From assembly GCA_947167045.1 (NCBI GenBank), contig CAMVGO010000006.1, forward strand, positions 1 to 64,000: a DNA stretch of 64,000 nt, in the 5' to 3' direction. The stretch is from an uncultured Clostridia bacterium. Its GTDB lineage: Bacteria > Bacillota > Clostridia > Saccharofermentanales > Saccharofermentanaceae. Both the position numbers and the translations under genes were made by a program. The notes below the pieces were generated by a model that made no database searches, was not told where the DNA came from, and saw nothing but the letters and a program-made list of their open reading frames with translations. This document shows positions 36,693 to 47,307 of the stretch, one piece after another (within the stretch, counting starts at the first letter, position 1; each line of letters opens with the position of its first letter).

Positions 36693-39392
36693 TCACTCCA
36701 CGTTTTTCAGCGCGATGTCCATCGGTATCTTCCTGATCCTTAAGAAGTCAATCATCGATACGAATGCGTATCCGATGAGCAGATAAAGGACGGAAAGGAT
36801 CATGGATGCGGGGCTCATGTAGAATGCGAAATACCCGTCCATCTGGAGCATGAACACATGGAAGATCCATATCATGAGCAGATATCCGACCGCGAGACTT
36901 ACGACCGTGAAAAGAACGACCACGGCGGCGGTGGGGATGATATACAGGGAGCCGATCTCGCTGTTCCTGAAACCGAGTATCTTGACCATGGATATCGAGT
37001 GCTCGTTGCGCTCGATGATTATCTTGGCAAGCAGATAAATGAGCGCTGCCGCGAGGACTATCATCGCGTATTTGAAGATCTCGATAAAACCGCCGACTGA
37101 ATGCATGAGCTGAGTCGTGACTTTCGAGATGTCGTCAACGGTAATCACGGTGGCGATATCCTGCTCATCGATATCGGTGATCTCGCTTCTGGAGAAATAA
37201 CCGGAAAATTCATCATCCTTCCTGTCGAAAATACTGTTGAAGTTCTCATTGCTCATGAATACCGCGATGCCGCCTTCGTAGTCGACGACGTTGTCTACCG
37301 TGAACTCATAAGACCTGTTCTCGTATTCTTCGTGAAGCGTGATGGTGTCGCCTGTCTTCAGATAGAACTTATCCCTGAATGCGCTCGAGACCGATACACT
37401 GCCGCGGGGCATTCCTTCGGGGATATCGATGTATGAGCTGTTTTGGCTGATGCCGTATACGGTAACGCCCTCGTCGCCGCCGCTGCCCATGCCGTCGAAT
37501 CTCGAGAAGCTGCTCTTTTCTTTCGGGTACAGAAGGGAAACGGCGCTGAACTTTTCGGCGCTCTCTTCATCTGTCGAGATGATGTTTCCGTCATCGTCCC
37601 TGTAGTCCATGAGCATGTACTGATAGTCAGCGAACATCATGTCGGGAGCCCTGTCCCCGTAATTGGCAAGGGAGTCCGTAAGACCGAATGCAAAACACAG
37701 CATGAGTTCACTGAGTATGACGCCGAAGATGAGCACCGCATAATTGGGCATGTTCTGGAACAGCACTCTTAACCTGAAACGTCCGAGGAAGGACCATGAA
37801 GGGATCCTTCTTGCCTTGGCGCGTCTGGTCTTTACAAGGTCGTGCCTCAGGAACTGCAGGGGACTTAACTGAAGTTTCTTCACGATGACGGCAAGGTTGA
37901 TCAGGAACATCAGGAGCAACGGTATCACGGTTGTCTTCACGAGAGCCGACGAACTCCATACGAGACGCGGGACGGGGAGACTGTAGGTGTTGTAGTAGAG
38001 CTTTACTGCCATGCCGCGGAATGCCGTGTAGCCCAGGATGTTGCCGATTACCGCGCCGGCGAGCGTAACGATGACGGGCATCGACATATAGTGGACGATC
38101 AGTTCTCCCTTGCTGTAGCCTGAAGCGCGGAGCGTACCGATGACCGATGCTTCTTTATCTATCGTGTTGCTTATCGTGATGGCGAAGATAAATGCTATGA
38201 CCGCTATCAGGATATAGCAGAAGATGCCGGTGCCGGTCGAGTCACCCTCGATGTCGGAGGGCGCGAAATTCCTTGCCTGGCTTAAGTATGTCGGGAGGTA
38301 ATCTTTGATCTCGTTATCGTATACGAGAGACTGTGTGATGAGTGACTTCAAAAAGGAATCCGACCAGTCTGCCTCTTCGATCTTGCCGTCGGGCTTGACT
38401 TCATAAAGATATGCATAGTTGTAGTGGATCCTGGAAGTAAGCTTTTCGAAAGCCTCAGGCGTGACCATTGCAACGTCAAATCCGAATGCATCGAACATCA
38501 GATCCGTATTCGACTCATGCATCGTGAGATAGTTGACGAATGAAAGGAGTCCTACCACTTCGTAACTTTTGCCGCTGACGGTGATCTTGTCTCCGACACC
38601 GACTCCCACGGTCTCGGCGTGATTCCTGTCGATGGCGATCTCGTCCTCATCAGACGGAGTGCGTCCTTCGATGACCGAAGCCATGTCGATGACCGAATCG
38701 CTCCTGAAGATCCTTACGGTCGAGTCTTCCTCGCCGTCATTGTTGTTGTCTTCCGGTTCATTGTGGTAGAAGTGCTCGTATATCTTTACCCGGACGGGAG
38801 AAAAGGACGGATCGTTGAGTTTGTATTCTTCCTCTATTTCGCTCCATTCCTCATCGACTGCCTTGATAACTTCCTTGTGGGCTTCCTCATACGCATCGGC
38901 AACAGCATCTTTGAATTCATCGGAATTGCGCGCTTCGTTAAGCGCCTCTTCGAAATTCTCCTCCATGGCAGTGTCGATCTGAGCCAGGATCATGTCCTCA
39001 TCAGTTATGCCGAACGCCTCGCATTGTGCGCGTACGCCTTCGTTGATAGCATCTGTAACCTGTGACCGGAGTTCCTCTTCGACCGCGTCAGCCACTTCCT
39101 TGTCGGCTTCTTCGATCCCCTTGTCTATGAAATACTGCCTGACGTCAGCCTTTTCGCCGGTGCTTATGCTGTCCAGCAGTTCGTCTGATGCTCTGTGCGA
39201 CAGCTCGAAACGTCCGTCTTCCAGATTGAGCTCGGTCTTGCCGGCCTCTATTGCGGCGATCATGCTCTCGCGTCCGACGTACATACCCGAGATCACGCCG
39301 ATCATGAGGACCATGAACAGGATAATGACAAGATATTTATGCCAGTCGGAAGCGAGCTCCTTCGGGATCCGCTTTATCAATGGATTTCTCAT
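36693..39392 (-). CDS. FtsX-like ABC transporter permease with long acidic helical extracytoplasmic insert
   Basis: FtsX-type TM blocks; insert EEADKEVADAVEEELRSQVTDAINEGV... Confidence 0.9.
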   Translation of the reverse strand: MRNPLIKRIPKELASDWHKYLVIILFMVLMIGVISGMYVGRESMIAAIEAGKTELNLEDGRFELSHRASDELLDSISTGEKADVRQYFIDKGIEEADKEVADAVEEELRSQVTDAINEGVRAQCEAFGITDEDMILAQIDTAMEENFEEALNEARNSDEFKDAVADAYEEAHKEVIKAVDEEWSEIEEEYKLNDPSFSPVRVKIYEHFYHNEPEDNNNDGEEDSTVRIFRSDSVIDMASVIEGRTPSDEDEIAIDRNHAETVGVGVGDKITVSGKSYEVVGLLSFVNYLTMHESNTDLMFDAFGFDVAMVTPEAFEKLTSRIHYNYAYLYEVKPDGKIEEADWSDSFLKSLITQSLVYDNEIKDYLPTYLSQARNFAPSDIEGDSTGTGIFCYILIAVIAFIFAITISNTIDKEASVIGTLRASGYSKGELIVHYMSMPVIVTLAGAVIGNILGYTAFRGMAVKLYYNTYSLPVPRLVWSSSALVKTTVIPLLLMFLINLAVIVKKLQLSPLQFLRHDLVKTRRAKARRIPSWSFLGRFRLRVLFQNMPNYAVLIFGVILSELMLCFAFGLTDSLANYGDRAPDMMFADYQYMLMDYRDDDGNIISTDEESAEKFSAVSLLYPKEKSSFSRFDGMGSGGDEGVTVYGISQNSSYIDIPEGMPRGSVSVSSAFRDKFYLKTGDTITLHEEYENRSYEFTVDNVVDYEGGIAVFMSNENFNSIFDRKDDEFSGYFSRSEITDIDEQDIATVITVDDISKVTTQLMHSVGGFIEIFKYAMIVLAAALIYLLAKIIIERNEHSISMVKILGFRNSEIGSLYIIPTAAVVVLFTVVSLAVGYLLMIWIFHVFMLQMDGYFAFYMSPASMILSVLYLLIGYAFVSMIDFLRIRKIPMDIALKNVE

Positions 39393-39404
39393 GATGCCGC
39401 CTCC

Positions 39405-40112
39405 TTACCATTCGAGCTCGGAAGCCGGGATCTTATCCGTATTTATGTCGTTGTGACGGACAACTCCGTCTCTCAGCTTGATAACGTGATCAGCCATGTA
39501 TCTGATGGCCTCGTTGTGTGTGACCATTATGATCGTACTGCCGTACACTCTGTTGCATTCCTCGATGAGAGCGAGGATCTCTTTGCTCGTCTTGTAGTCA
39601 AGCGCACCGGTTGGTTCGTCGCACATAAGGATGTCCGGATTCTTGACTACCGCGCGTCCTATCGAAACTCTCTGCTGTTGTCCGCCTGAAAGCTGGTTCG
39701 GATACTTGTACTTGTGTTCCTGAAGTCCGAGGATGGTAATGACCTCTTCCACGTCGAGCGGGCTGTCCGAAAGAAATGCGCCGACTTCGATATTCTCTTT
39801 CACGTTGAGGTTGGGGATGAGGTTATACATCTGAAAGACATACCCCAAATGCTTTCTTCTGTAATCCGTGAGCTGCTTTTCGCTCATGTCTTCTAATTTG
39901 TCGCCGTTGATGCTGACGAAGCCCGAGTCTGGCGTGTCTATACCGCCGATGATGTTGAGAAGTGTTGACTTGCCTGATCCTGAAGGTCCGAGCAGTACGC
40001 AAAATTCTCCTTTAGCCACGGTAAATGTCATTCCGCGAAGGACTTCCTGCCTGGCACCTCCCGTGCCGAAACTCTTCATCAGATCCCTGATGACCAGAAA
40101 ATTGTCTGCCAT
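39405..40112 (-). CDS. ABC transporter ATP-binding protein (MacB/LolD type)
   Basis: [44 protein letters not shown]. Confidence 0.95.
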   Translation of the reverse strand: MADNFLVIRDLMKSFGTGGARQEVLRGMTFTVAKGEFCVLLGPSGSGKSTLLNIIGGIDTPDSGFVSINGDKLEDMSEKQLTDYRRKHLGYVFQMYNLIPNLNVKENIEVGAFLSDSPLDVEEVITILGLQEHKYKYPNQLSGGQQQRVSIGRAVVKNPDILMCDEPTGALDYKTSKEILALIEECNRVYGSTIIMVTHNEAIRYMADHVIKLRDGVVRHNDINTDKIPASELEW

Positions 40113-40169
40113 AACTGTTACTCCTTGACTTTATAGATTTTTAAATTCCCTAAAGTCTCCGAAATAACA

Positions 40170-40329
40170 AAAGACCCAAGTATAACAAAACTATACCTGG
40201 GTTACCGAAAGATATATAACGTCATGTATAGTTAGGCTATACATGAGTCTCGCAATTTAAAACAAGCCAGACCGGAAAGGTCAGTATGTTGACTTGCTAC
40301 GCTTTTAAGGCGCTTGCTACTCCCCCATG
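40170..40329 (-). ncRNA. yybP-ykoY (manganese) riboswitch with terminator-type expression platform
   Basis: Minus strand CATGGGGGAGTAGC...GTCAACATACTGACC-TTTCC-GGTCTGGCTTG...TTGCGAGACTCATG, then ACCCAGGTATAG...TATACTTGGGT-CTTTTG terminator. Confidence 0.75.
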
Positions 40330-40344
40330 GGAATCACGTTTTGA

Positions 40345-40373
40345 ATTTAACATGAGGCGTGTGTTATTGTCAA
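40345..40373 (-). promoter_or_regulatory. Sigma-A promoter of riboswitch transcript
   Basis: Minus strand TTGACA-N17-TTAAAT just upstream of the aptamer. Confidence 0.75.
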
Positions 40374-40470
40374 TGACAGTCTCGTGTCAATCTGCACATC
40401 TCTTTTCGGGATATGAGTTTCTTTGTTTGGTATAATGCAGAAAAATCAGTTTTCGGCCGGAGATACAGAC

Positions 40471-41157
40471 ATGACAGACATCCTGATCGTTGAAGACAAT
40501 GAGGAATTGGGAGCCCTTATAAGAGACTTCCTGGTGCGTGACGGATTTACTGTCATCTGGAAGACCACGGGAGAGGAAGGACTCAATGCCCTGAAGAACG
40601 GGAAGTTCCGTCTGATGCTCCTCGATGTCATGCTGCCGGGCTTCGACGGTTATGAGACCCTCAGGATCTTAAGGAAGGACCTGGGACTTCCCGTCATCAT
40701 GATGAGCGCCCGGAATGATGACCAGAGCAAGATACTGGGCCTCGACGTCGGCGCCGACGACTATATCGAAAAGCCGTTTTCTTTCCCTGTCCTTTCGTCC
40801 AAGATAAAAGCCATCCTGCGCCGCAACTACGGTGCTGAAGAAGAACACAAGGAACTCTCCTACAAAGACATCAGGGTAGATCTTGATGACATGACGGTCC
40901 GCAAAGGCGATAAGCTCATACAGGTCAACGGCAAGGAGCTCGACATCCTCATATATTTCCTGAAGAATCCCGACAAAGTTATACACAAGGAAGTGCTGTT
41001 CAATGCCGTATGGGGTGCCGACTGCATCTCAGAGATCTCAACACTTACCGTTTACATACGGTGGCTGAGGGAAAAGATCGAGGACGATCCGAAGGCGCCG
41101 AAATACATACACACGGTATGGCGTGTCGGCTATAAGTTCGGCGAGGCTTCGGACTGA
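40471..41157 (+). CDS. OmpR-family response regulator
   Basis: DILIVEDNEELG; LLDVMLPGFDG; GADDYIEKPF; winged-helix C-term. Confidence 0.95.
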   Translation: MTDILIVEDNEELGALIRDFLVRDGFTVIWKTTGEEGLNALKNGKFRLMLLDVMLPGFDGYETLRILRKDLGLPVIMMSARNDDQSKILGLDVGADDYIEKPFSFPVLSSKIKAILRRNYGAEEEHKELSYKDIRVDLDDMTVRKGDKLIQVNGKELDILIYFLKNPDKVIHKEVLFNAVWGADCISEISTLTVYIRWLREKIEDDPKAPKYIHTVWRVGYKFGEASD

Positions 41158-42467
41158 TGCGCAAATATATCGGAAAGTATATCCTGCTGCTGGTAATATT
41201 CCTTGCTTTGGGTATTGCGGCTTTTATGTTTGTCACTTCGTCGCAGAACAGGACTGAAGGGCAGAGGCATACGCTGATGAACCGTGTTGCAGGTGATCTC
41301 TCATCCAAGGGACTATCCGATGTTGATGCGGAACTTGATGCTCTCGTCTCTTCAAATGACTGGGAAGCCGAATATGGCAGGAACAACGTGCCGTCAGACA
41401 TCAGATTCATAAAGGCTGAAAACGTCAGCGGTCCGTATTCGAATCTTCTGAACGGTAATTTCGTATGGAGTCTTGCGGAAGACGGGGAGATAAAAGGTTT
41501 TCTGGTTTTTTCTTTTAAAGATGACCATGCCGTAATGACCATAGTCATCTGCGAGATACTGATCGCGGCATGTTTTATCGTATCCGTTCTTTTCTTTGTT
41601 TATATCGACTGCAAAGTGATAATGCCGTTCAACAGGCTTTCCGATTATCCGGAGCGTATTGCCAGGAACGAAAATGCCGATGCCCTTCCCGAGTCGAAAA
41701 ACAGATATTTCGGCAGATACATATGGGGCATGAACATGCTGCGTGACCGTCTGTCCGGAGACACAAGAAAACTCCGTCAGCTCGAGAAAGAGCAGCTCAC
41801 ACTGGTATCCACGATCGCACACGGCATCAAGACACCGGTCGCGAACATCAAGCTCTATTCGGAAGCGATCAAGAGCGGTCTTTACCGTGAAGACGGCATT
41901 CCCGATGCAAAGGATGCCGAAGTTGCCGAGAAGATAACGAAAAATGCCGACGACATAACGGGTCTTGTCAAAGACCTTCTCGACAGCGCATCAAAGGGCG
42001 TCGTCGTTTTCGAGCCCTCGGTCGAGGCATTCTATCTTACGGAGATAGAGGATTTCATAAAGCGCGAATACGATAACCGCTTAAGTGTCCTCCGCATTCC
42101 CTATAAGATCGAGACGAAGAGCCGGGTCATGATTAATTCCGATAAGAGCGGCATTACAAGGATCCTTACGCAGCTCATGGAAAATGCGATCAAGTATGGT
42201 GACGGCCGCGGCATCACCATTACCGTTGACAAGACGGAAGACGGTTACATCTTCTCGGTGCGCGACACCGGAAGCCGCATCCCCGACAGCGAGATGCCGT
42301 ATGTGTTCAACAGTTTCTGGCGCGGTTCCAATGCCGCGGATGTGGAGGGCAACGGCCTCGGCTTATATGAGGCATCCTTTATTGCGCGCAAGCTCGGCGG
42401 CGACATCGAAGTGCGCTATCTCGAAGAGACGGAAGAAACGGAATTCGAAGTTTTCCTTCCGCTGTAA
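41157..42467 (+). CDS. Sensor histidine kinase
   Basis: STIAHGIKTPVANIKLYSEAI H-box; QLMENAIKYGDG; GNGLGLYEA. Confidence 0.93.
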   Translation: MRKYIGKYILLLVIFLALGIAAFMFVTSSQNRTEGQRHTLMNRVAGDLSSKGLSDVDAELDALVSSNDWEAEYGRNNVPSDIRFIKAENVSGPYSNLLNGNFVWSLAEDGEIKGFLVFSFKDDHAVMTIVICEILIAACFIVSVLFFVYIDCKVIMPFNRLSDYPERIARNENADALPESKNRYFGRYIWGMNMLRDRLSGDTRKLRQLEKEQLTLVSTIAHGIKTPVANIKLYSEAIKSGLYREDGIPDAKDAEVAEKITKNADDITGLVKDLLDSASKGVVVFEPSVEAFYLTEIEDFIKREYDNRLSVLRIPYKIETKSRVMINSDKSGITRILTQLMENAIKYGDGRGITITVDKTEDGYIFSVRDTGSRIPDSEMPYVFNSFWRGSNAADVEGNGLGLYEASFIARKLGGDIEVRYLEETEETEFEVFLPL

Positions 42468-42604
42468 ACCCTGTTTTCATTACCATTTCACGATCATGCC
42501 GGACATCAGCTTTTACAGCCTCCGGATTTTTTTCGACGCTTTAAGGATTTTTTAATAGTTCAGTTTCAGAATAGAGCTCGAAGATGATAAATGGAGGTAT
42601 CAGC

Positions 42605-43363
42605 ATGAGCGCTGTTATTGAAACAAGGGATCTTTGTAAGACTTATATAGTAAATAAACAAAGCAATAACGTACTTCAAAACGTGAATTTCAAGGTTGAG
42701 GAAGGCGAGTTCGTCGCTGTCATGGGACCTTCGGGTTCGGGCAAGTCGACGCTCCTTTACACGGTCAGCGGAATGGATAATGTTACCGCGGGAAGCGTGT
42801 TCTTCGACGGTCAGGAGCTGACTGCCCTGAAGGACAAGGAGCTCATCAGCTTAAGGCTCCTCAAGATGGGTTTTGTTTTCCAGCAGATGTACATGATGAA
42901 GAAACTGAGCATCATCGACAACATCATCCTTCCCGGTTTTCAGGCGAAGATAAAGACCAGGGAAGAGGTAAGGAAGGATGCCGAAGAACTGATGAGAAAA
43001 CTCGGCATCATAGATGAGGCTGACCGTGAGATAACGGAAGTGTCCGGCGGACAGCTGCAGAGAGCATGTCTTTGCAGGGCGCTGATAAATCACCCTAAGG
43101 TCATATTTGCTGACGAGCCAACGGGAGCTCTCAATTCCAAGGCTTCAAACGAAGTCATGGAGAGACTTCTAGACGCGAACAGAATGGGGACGACGGTGCT
43201 CATGGTTACTCACAGCGAGAGAGTCGCGTCGGTATCGGACAGGATCATATATCTGGTGGACGGCAATATCCAGGGAGAACTGATCCTTGGAAAGAAAGGC
43301 GACGATGATCTCCATGAGAGGGAACGCAAGGTAAGAAACTGGTTGGGAGAGATGGGCTGGTAA
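42605..43363 (+). CDS. ABC transporter ATP-binding protein
   Basis: [42 protein letters not shown]. Confidence 0.95.
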   Translation: MSAVIETRDLCKTYIVNKQSNNVLQNVNFKVEEGEFVAVMGPSGSGKSTLLYTVSGMDNVTAGSVFFDGQELTALKDKELISLRLLKMGFVFQQMYMMKKLSIIDNIILPGFQAKIKTREEVRKDAEELMRKLGIIDEADREITEVSGGQLQRACLCRALINHPKVIFADEPTGALNSKASNEVMERLLDANRMGTTVLMVTHSERVASVSDRIIYLVDGNIQGELILGKKGDDDLHERERKVRNWLGEMGW

Positions 43364-43364
43364 T

Positions 43365-45800
43365 ATGTATTTCCGGATGTTGAAAAGAGATATTAAGGAC
43401 AAGCCGGGTCTTAATATCGTAACCTTTATATTCATGATAGCGGCCGTTACTTTCATGGTCGTCGGATCGACATTGATCTATGCGCTTTTCGGCGGCGAAA
43501 AGAATACTTATGCGAAGTGCAAATCATCCGACGTCTGGCTTCTGGTCGACAGAAGTGTTTCCGACCGTGAAGGACACATCGAGAGGGTCAGGAATGACAT
43601 TCTGAGCAAACCGATAATAACAGACTGCATATATAGCGAGGCAGTTGTGCTGAACTTTGCGAACATCGAACTCATCGGCAATGACATAGCGGATAATGTA
43701 CATTATTCCTCAAAGATGATAATAACCGGCATGCCTGATAAATATGACATTCCGATAGATTTTGACAATAACTATTTCGAAGTTCAGAACGGATGCGTCG
43801 CCGTATCGCAGGTCCTCGCAAACAGGTTTAATCTCAAAGTTGGAGAAAAGATCAGGATCACATCCCAGTTGGGAAACACGTATGAGTTTGTGATATCGGT
43901 GATCTATAAGAACCCTGCATCCACTCAGGTGGACAGGATGTATCTGTCAGACCGTGACAAGGAAAAGTTCTATTCGGAATGTCCCGTCAAGACCGAGGTG
44001 TTTACGGCTTCTGTCATTCCGGGGCTTGCGGACTATGTCACCACATTAAGAGATTCATGTACCGATCTGATACTCAAATATGAGGATTATCATGCGGAAG
44101 GTTACGCATCGCGAGTAATCTTCATCAATAATGACGGTCTTTTCGCGATCATAGTTACGACATGCATGCTGGTCGTGGCAGTTGCCGTCATGGCAATGAC
44201 GATGATAACGATAGACTTCAGTCTCAAGTCCGCCATAAAGAGAGAGGAACGCGAGATCGGCATGATGAAGGCGATCGGCGTATGGTCTCTTTCATATAAG
44301 ACGCTCTTCATAGTGAAGTATCTTTTCTTTGCCGCGGCAGGCGGTGTGATCGGACTTCCGCTGGGATTCTTTTTGAGCAAACTTCTCTTCAACAGGTTTG
44401 TCATGCATATCATGTATCCGGACGTGAAGATGATGATCGTGATCGGATTGGCTGCAAGTCTTGCAACTATCGTTCTCATCATACTGTTCAGTTTCTTCGC
44501 TCTCAGAAGGATGAACAAGATCAGCGTCATCGATGCGATACACGGCGAGAACAGGGGCGAGAGATTCTCTGCTCTTCCCGGATTGTCGCTCAACAAAAAG
44601 AAGCATCTTCCCGTACCGCTGTTCATGGCGGTCAGCGACATCCTGAGAGGGTTCAGGAGATATATCCTTCTGATCCTTGCGTATATCCTGGGGATCTGCA
44701 TCGTTATGTTCGTGGTAAGACTCAACGATACGATCATGACCACGGATTATGCATACAGATATTTCCAGCATGGGAGACTTGATTTTCTGCTCGAGATCGA
44801 TGATGCGTACTATGAGAAGCTTTACAGCGGCTCTGGAAGCTTTCAGGGTGCGATAGACATCATCAACGAGAATCTCAAAGCGAATGACATTCCTGCGGTG
44901 ATAACTGTCAAGAATATAGGAACCGCGATCATGAGATACGAAGGCGGCGAGGTGGTATGCGAACTCTCGTGGAGTGATGCTCCCACATCGGAGATGCAGA
45001 TCTTTCAGGGCAATGCCCCTAAGCTCAGAAATGAAGTTGCGATAGGTTACTACAACGCCGTTGAGAAAAACATCAGGATAGGCGACACCATAACCGTTGA
45101 GTACGATAAGTATGCACCTGATCACACGACGTTTAATAAGGTCAGCGAGGAGTTTATAGTAACGGCGCTCGTAGACAGGTTTGGAAACAACAACCCCAGG
45201 CTTTATATGGGCGACGATTTTGAAGGTTCGCTCATAGTGGACGGCGATTTCTTCAGCTGCAAGATAGATGCTCCTGAAGATCAGCACGATGAGATCATCG
45301 AAAGGATGCAGTCGCTCTATCCCGACGGCGAGATAACATTCCTGTATAACAACGAGATCATGGCTTACTTCCTTGTCGGATACCAGCAGATGTTCAATCT
45401 GATAATCCTCATCGTATCCCTTATCTGCGCAGTTGTTCTGGCACTTCTGACTGCGCTTTACGAGAACATCTTCATTGACGAGGAGACGGCGGATATAGCC
45501 CTGCTGAAGAGCATGGGATTCGGAAGGGGCGTCATACGCGCATGGCATTTCTTAAGGCTCATGATCCTTGCGGGATTCTCGCTGGCGCTCACTTACGTCT
45601 TTATGCAGACCGGTGGAAATTTCCTCATCGGCAGCCTCTTTAAGAGCGTCATGAAGTGCGGAGGATTTGATCTCAAGGTTCTGCCCGTAAGCAACTTTAT
45701 CATCATACCCGTCTGCGTAATGACAGGGCTTGCTCTTGTAACATGCCTGATAACAAAGATCACGGACAGGATCCAGATCTGGAAAGTGAGAAACGAATAA
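43365..45800 (+). CDS. FtsX-like ABC transporter permease
   Basis: Duplicated FtsX cores; directly downstream of ATPase. Confidence 0.9.
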   Translation: MYFRMLKRDIKDKPGLNIVTFIFMIAAVTFMVVGSTLIYALFGGEKNTYAKCKSSDVWLLVDRSVSDREGHIERVRNDILSKPIITDCIYSEAVVLNFANIELIGNDIADNVHYSSKMIITGMPDKYDIPIDFDNNYFEVQNGCVAVSQVLANRFNLKVGEKIRITSQLGNTYEFVISVIYKNPASTQVDRMYLSDRDKEKFYSECPVKTEVFTASVIPGLADYVTTLRDSCTDLILKYEDYHAEGYASRVIFINNDGLFAIIVTTCMLVVAVAVMAMTMITIDFSLKSAIKREEREIGMMKAIGVWSLSYKTLFIVKYLFFAAAGGVIGLPLGFFLSKLLFNRFVMHIMYPDVKMMIVIGLAASLATIVLIILFSFFALRRMNKISVIDAIHGENRGERFSALPGLSLNKKKHLPVPLFMAVSDILRGFRRYILLILAYILGICIVMFVVRLNDTIMTTDYAYRYFQHGRLDFLLEIDDAYYEKLYSGSGSFQGAIDIINENLKANDIPAVITVKNIGTAIMRYEGGEVVCELSWSDAPTSEMQIFQGNAPKLRNEVAIGYYNAVEKNIRIGDTITVEYDKYAPDHTTFNKVSEEFIVTALVDRFGNNNPRLYMGDDFEGSLIVDGDFFSCKIDAPEDQHDEIIERMQSLYPDGEITFLYNNEIMAYFLVGYQQMFNLIILIVSLICAVVLALLTALYENIFIDEETADIALLKSMGFGRGVIRAWHFLRLMILAGFSLALTYVFMQTGGNFLIGSLFKSVMKCGGFDLKVLPVSNFIIIPVCVMTGLALVTCLITKITDRIQIWKVRNE

Positions 45801-47194
45801 TGAAAAGCTTTATAAAGACATCAGCTGCATTGCTCTTATCATCCGTGCTCCTTACGGGATGCGGTACGTCAACTGCCATAGCGGTGGACGGGGATAAGCC
45901 CATGGTTCCCGTCGATTCATTCAACACAAAGCAGGTGCGCGAATATACTGATGCGGGAACCGTCGAAGAACCGCTGACCGTGTTCACATCTGATGACGGA
46001 CTCTGCGAGATAAAGGTGATGCCGAGTTATTACGATGTCACATTGGATTACGAGAAGGGCAGCAGGGCAGAAGCCGGCGCCGCATACGGCTCGCTGATAA
46101 GAGAGAAGCTTCCTGAGTTCATCGCGACGATGGAGCCATACCTTTTCGAAAACATAAGAATGGCATACGGCGGTTCTTTCTCCGCGGACGCAGTCGAAAA
46201 CAGACAGCAGACACTTTTCGCTTCCATGAGACCTGAATATCAGGAAGAGATCTCCGCTTTCGCGGAGGCCATATCCGGCGGTGTTCACGGTATCAAAGAA
46301 GACAGCGTGCTGAGCTATGAGGAGGCGGTCCTCATGCACATGATCCCCGACGCTCTCCGCCCGACATGCTGCAGCGCACTCTCTTTGTGGGGAAGCAAGA
46401 CCGTTACGGGCGACAGGATCTCATTAAGGAACCTGGAGTGGAATCTCGGCTCCGGCAATCAGATGGGAATGATCAATGCCGTAACTCACATGAAGAACGG
46501 TTCACGTTCGCTTACGGCCATCTCAGTTCTCGGACTCTTAGACATCATATCCGGCATTAATGACGACGGCGTATTTGCGGCCATTCTCGATGTCGGCTCC
46601 GTCCAGAAGGAAGCTTTTGTGTACGAAGGCAAGAAATGTTATACGATGGAACTCCGTTATGCTCTGGAAGAGTATTCATCCGCTCGTGAGCTCGGCGGAT
46701 TCATGGTCTCAGAGAGCGGTGATTTCACTTGGTGCCACAACATCTTTACCACGGATGCGGAGGATGCGTTCTGTGCGGAAGACGTTGTAAGCCAGATCGC
46801 TGATCAGGGCGCGGGCAGATCTGTGCTCCGCGACTGTGATACGCCGATATTTGATGAACTTTCCTGGGACAGCCCGGACTCTCTTTGCATCGTCAATTCA
46901 TTTACTTCAAAAGGCAACCAGGACAAGTTCACGGGCGTTGCACATAACACGGTCAGATTTGCCAAGTACAACGAGTGGGTGAAGGCTGTGGATAAGTTTT
47001 CTCCCAGGGATGTCAAGGACCTTATCACACAGGAGACCGTGGATCAGTATAAGGTCGATAACGTTCACGGCAACGGAAGCGCGCAGCTGATCCTGGTCGA
47101 CTATCACACAGGATCGGTACAGGTGGCTTTCAGCGGCCCTGAGGGTGTGGTCGACAAGCCCGATTTTATCGAAGTCTGCGAGATAGGAAAGTAA
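45800..47194 (+). CDS. Lipoprotein C45-family peptidase / acyltransferase-like (Ntn hydrolase)
   Basis: LLLSSVLLTGCG lipobox; RPTCCSALSLWGSKTVTGDRISLRNLEW nucleophile-region pattern. Confidence 0.75.
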   Translation: MKSFIKTSAALLLSSVLLTGCGTSTAIAVDGDKPMVPVDSFNTKQVREYTDAGTVEEPLTVFTSDDGLCEIKVMPSYYDVTLDYEKGSRAEAGAAYGSLIREKLPEFIATMEPYLFENIRMAYGGSFSADAVENRQQTLFASMRPEYQEEISAFAEAISGGVHGIKEDSVLSYEEAVLMHMIPDALRPTCCSALSLWGSKTVTGDRISLRNLEWNLGSGNQMGMINAVTHMKNGSRSLTAISVLGLLDIISGINDDGVFAAILDVGSVQKEAFVYEGKKCYTMELRYALEEYSSARELGGFMVSESGDFTWCHNIFTTDAEDAFCAEDVVSQIADQGAGRSVLRDCDTPIFDELSWDSPDSLCIVNSFTSKGNQDKFTGVAHNTVRFAKYNEWVKAVDKFSPRDVKDLITQETVDQYKVDNVHGNGSAQLILVDYHTGSVQVAFSGPEGVVDKPDFIEVCEIGK

Positions 47195-47257
47195 GGATAC
47201 CTCCAGTCCCGTACCGGAAAACCGGTCCCGTAAGAACCTTCCGCATTGTTAATTCTT

Positions 47258-47307
47258 TGCAAACCATCCGCGCATTAATGCAAACTGTCCGCGCCGCATG
47301 CTATAAT
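47258..47307 (+). promoter_or_regulatory. Promoter with two direct-repeat operators
   Basis: TGCAAACCATCCGCGC (47258) and TGCAAACTGTCCGCGC (47279), then TATAAT 47302. Confidence 0.6.

Noticed and set aside
44292-45548. 418-aa minus-strand ORF
   Set aside because: Fully antisense to the FtsX permease gene; no SD or family signature. The genome's codon bias generates long antisense ORFs.
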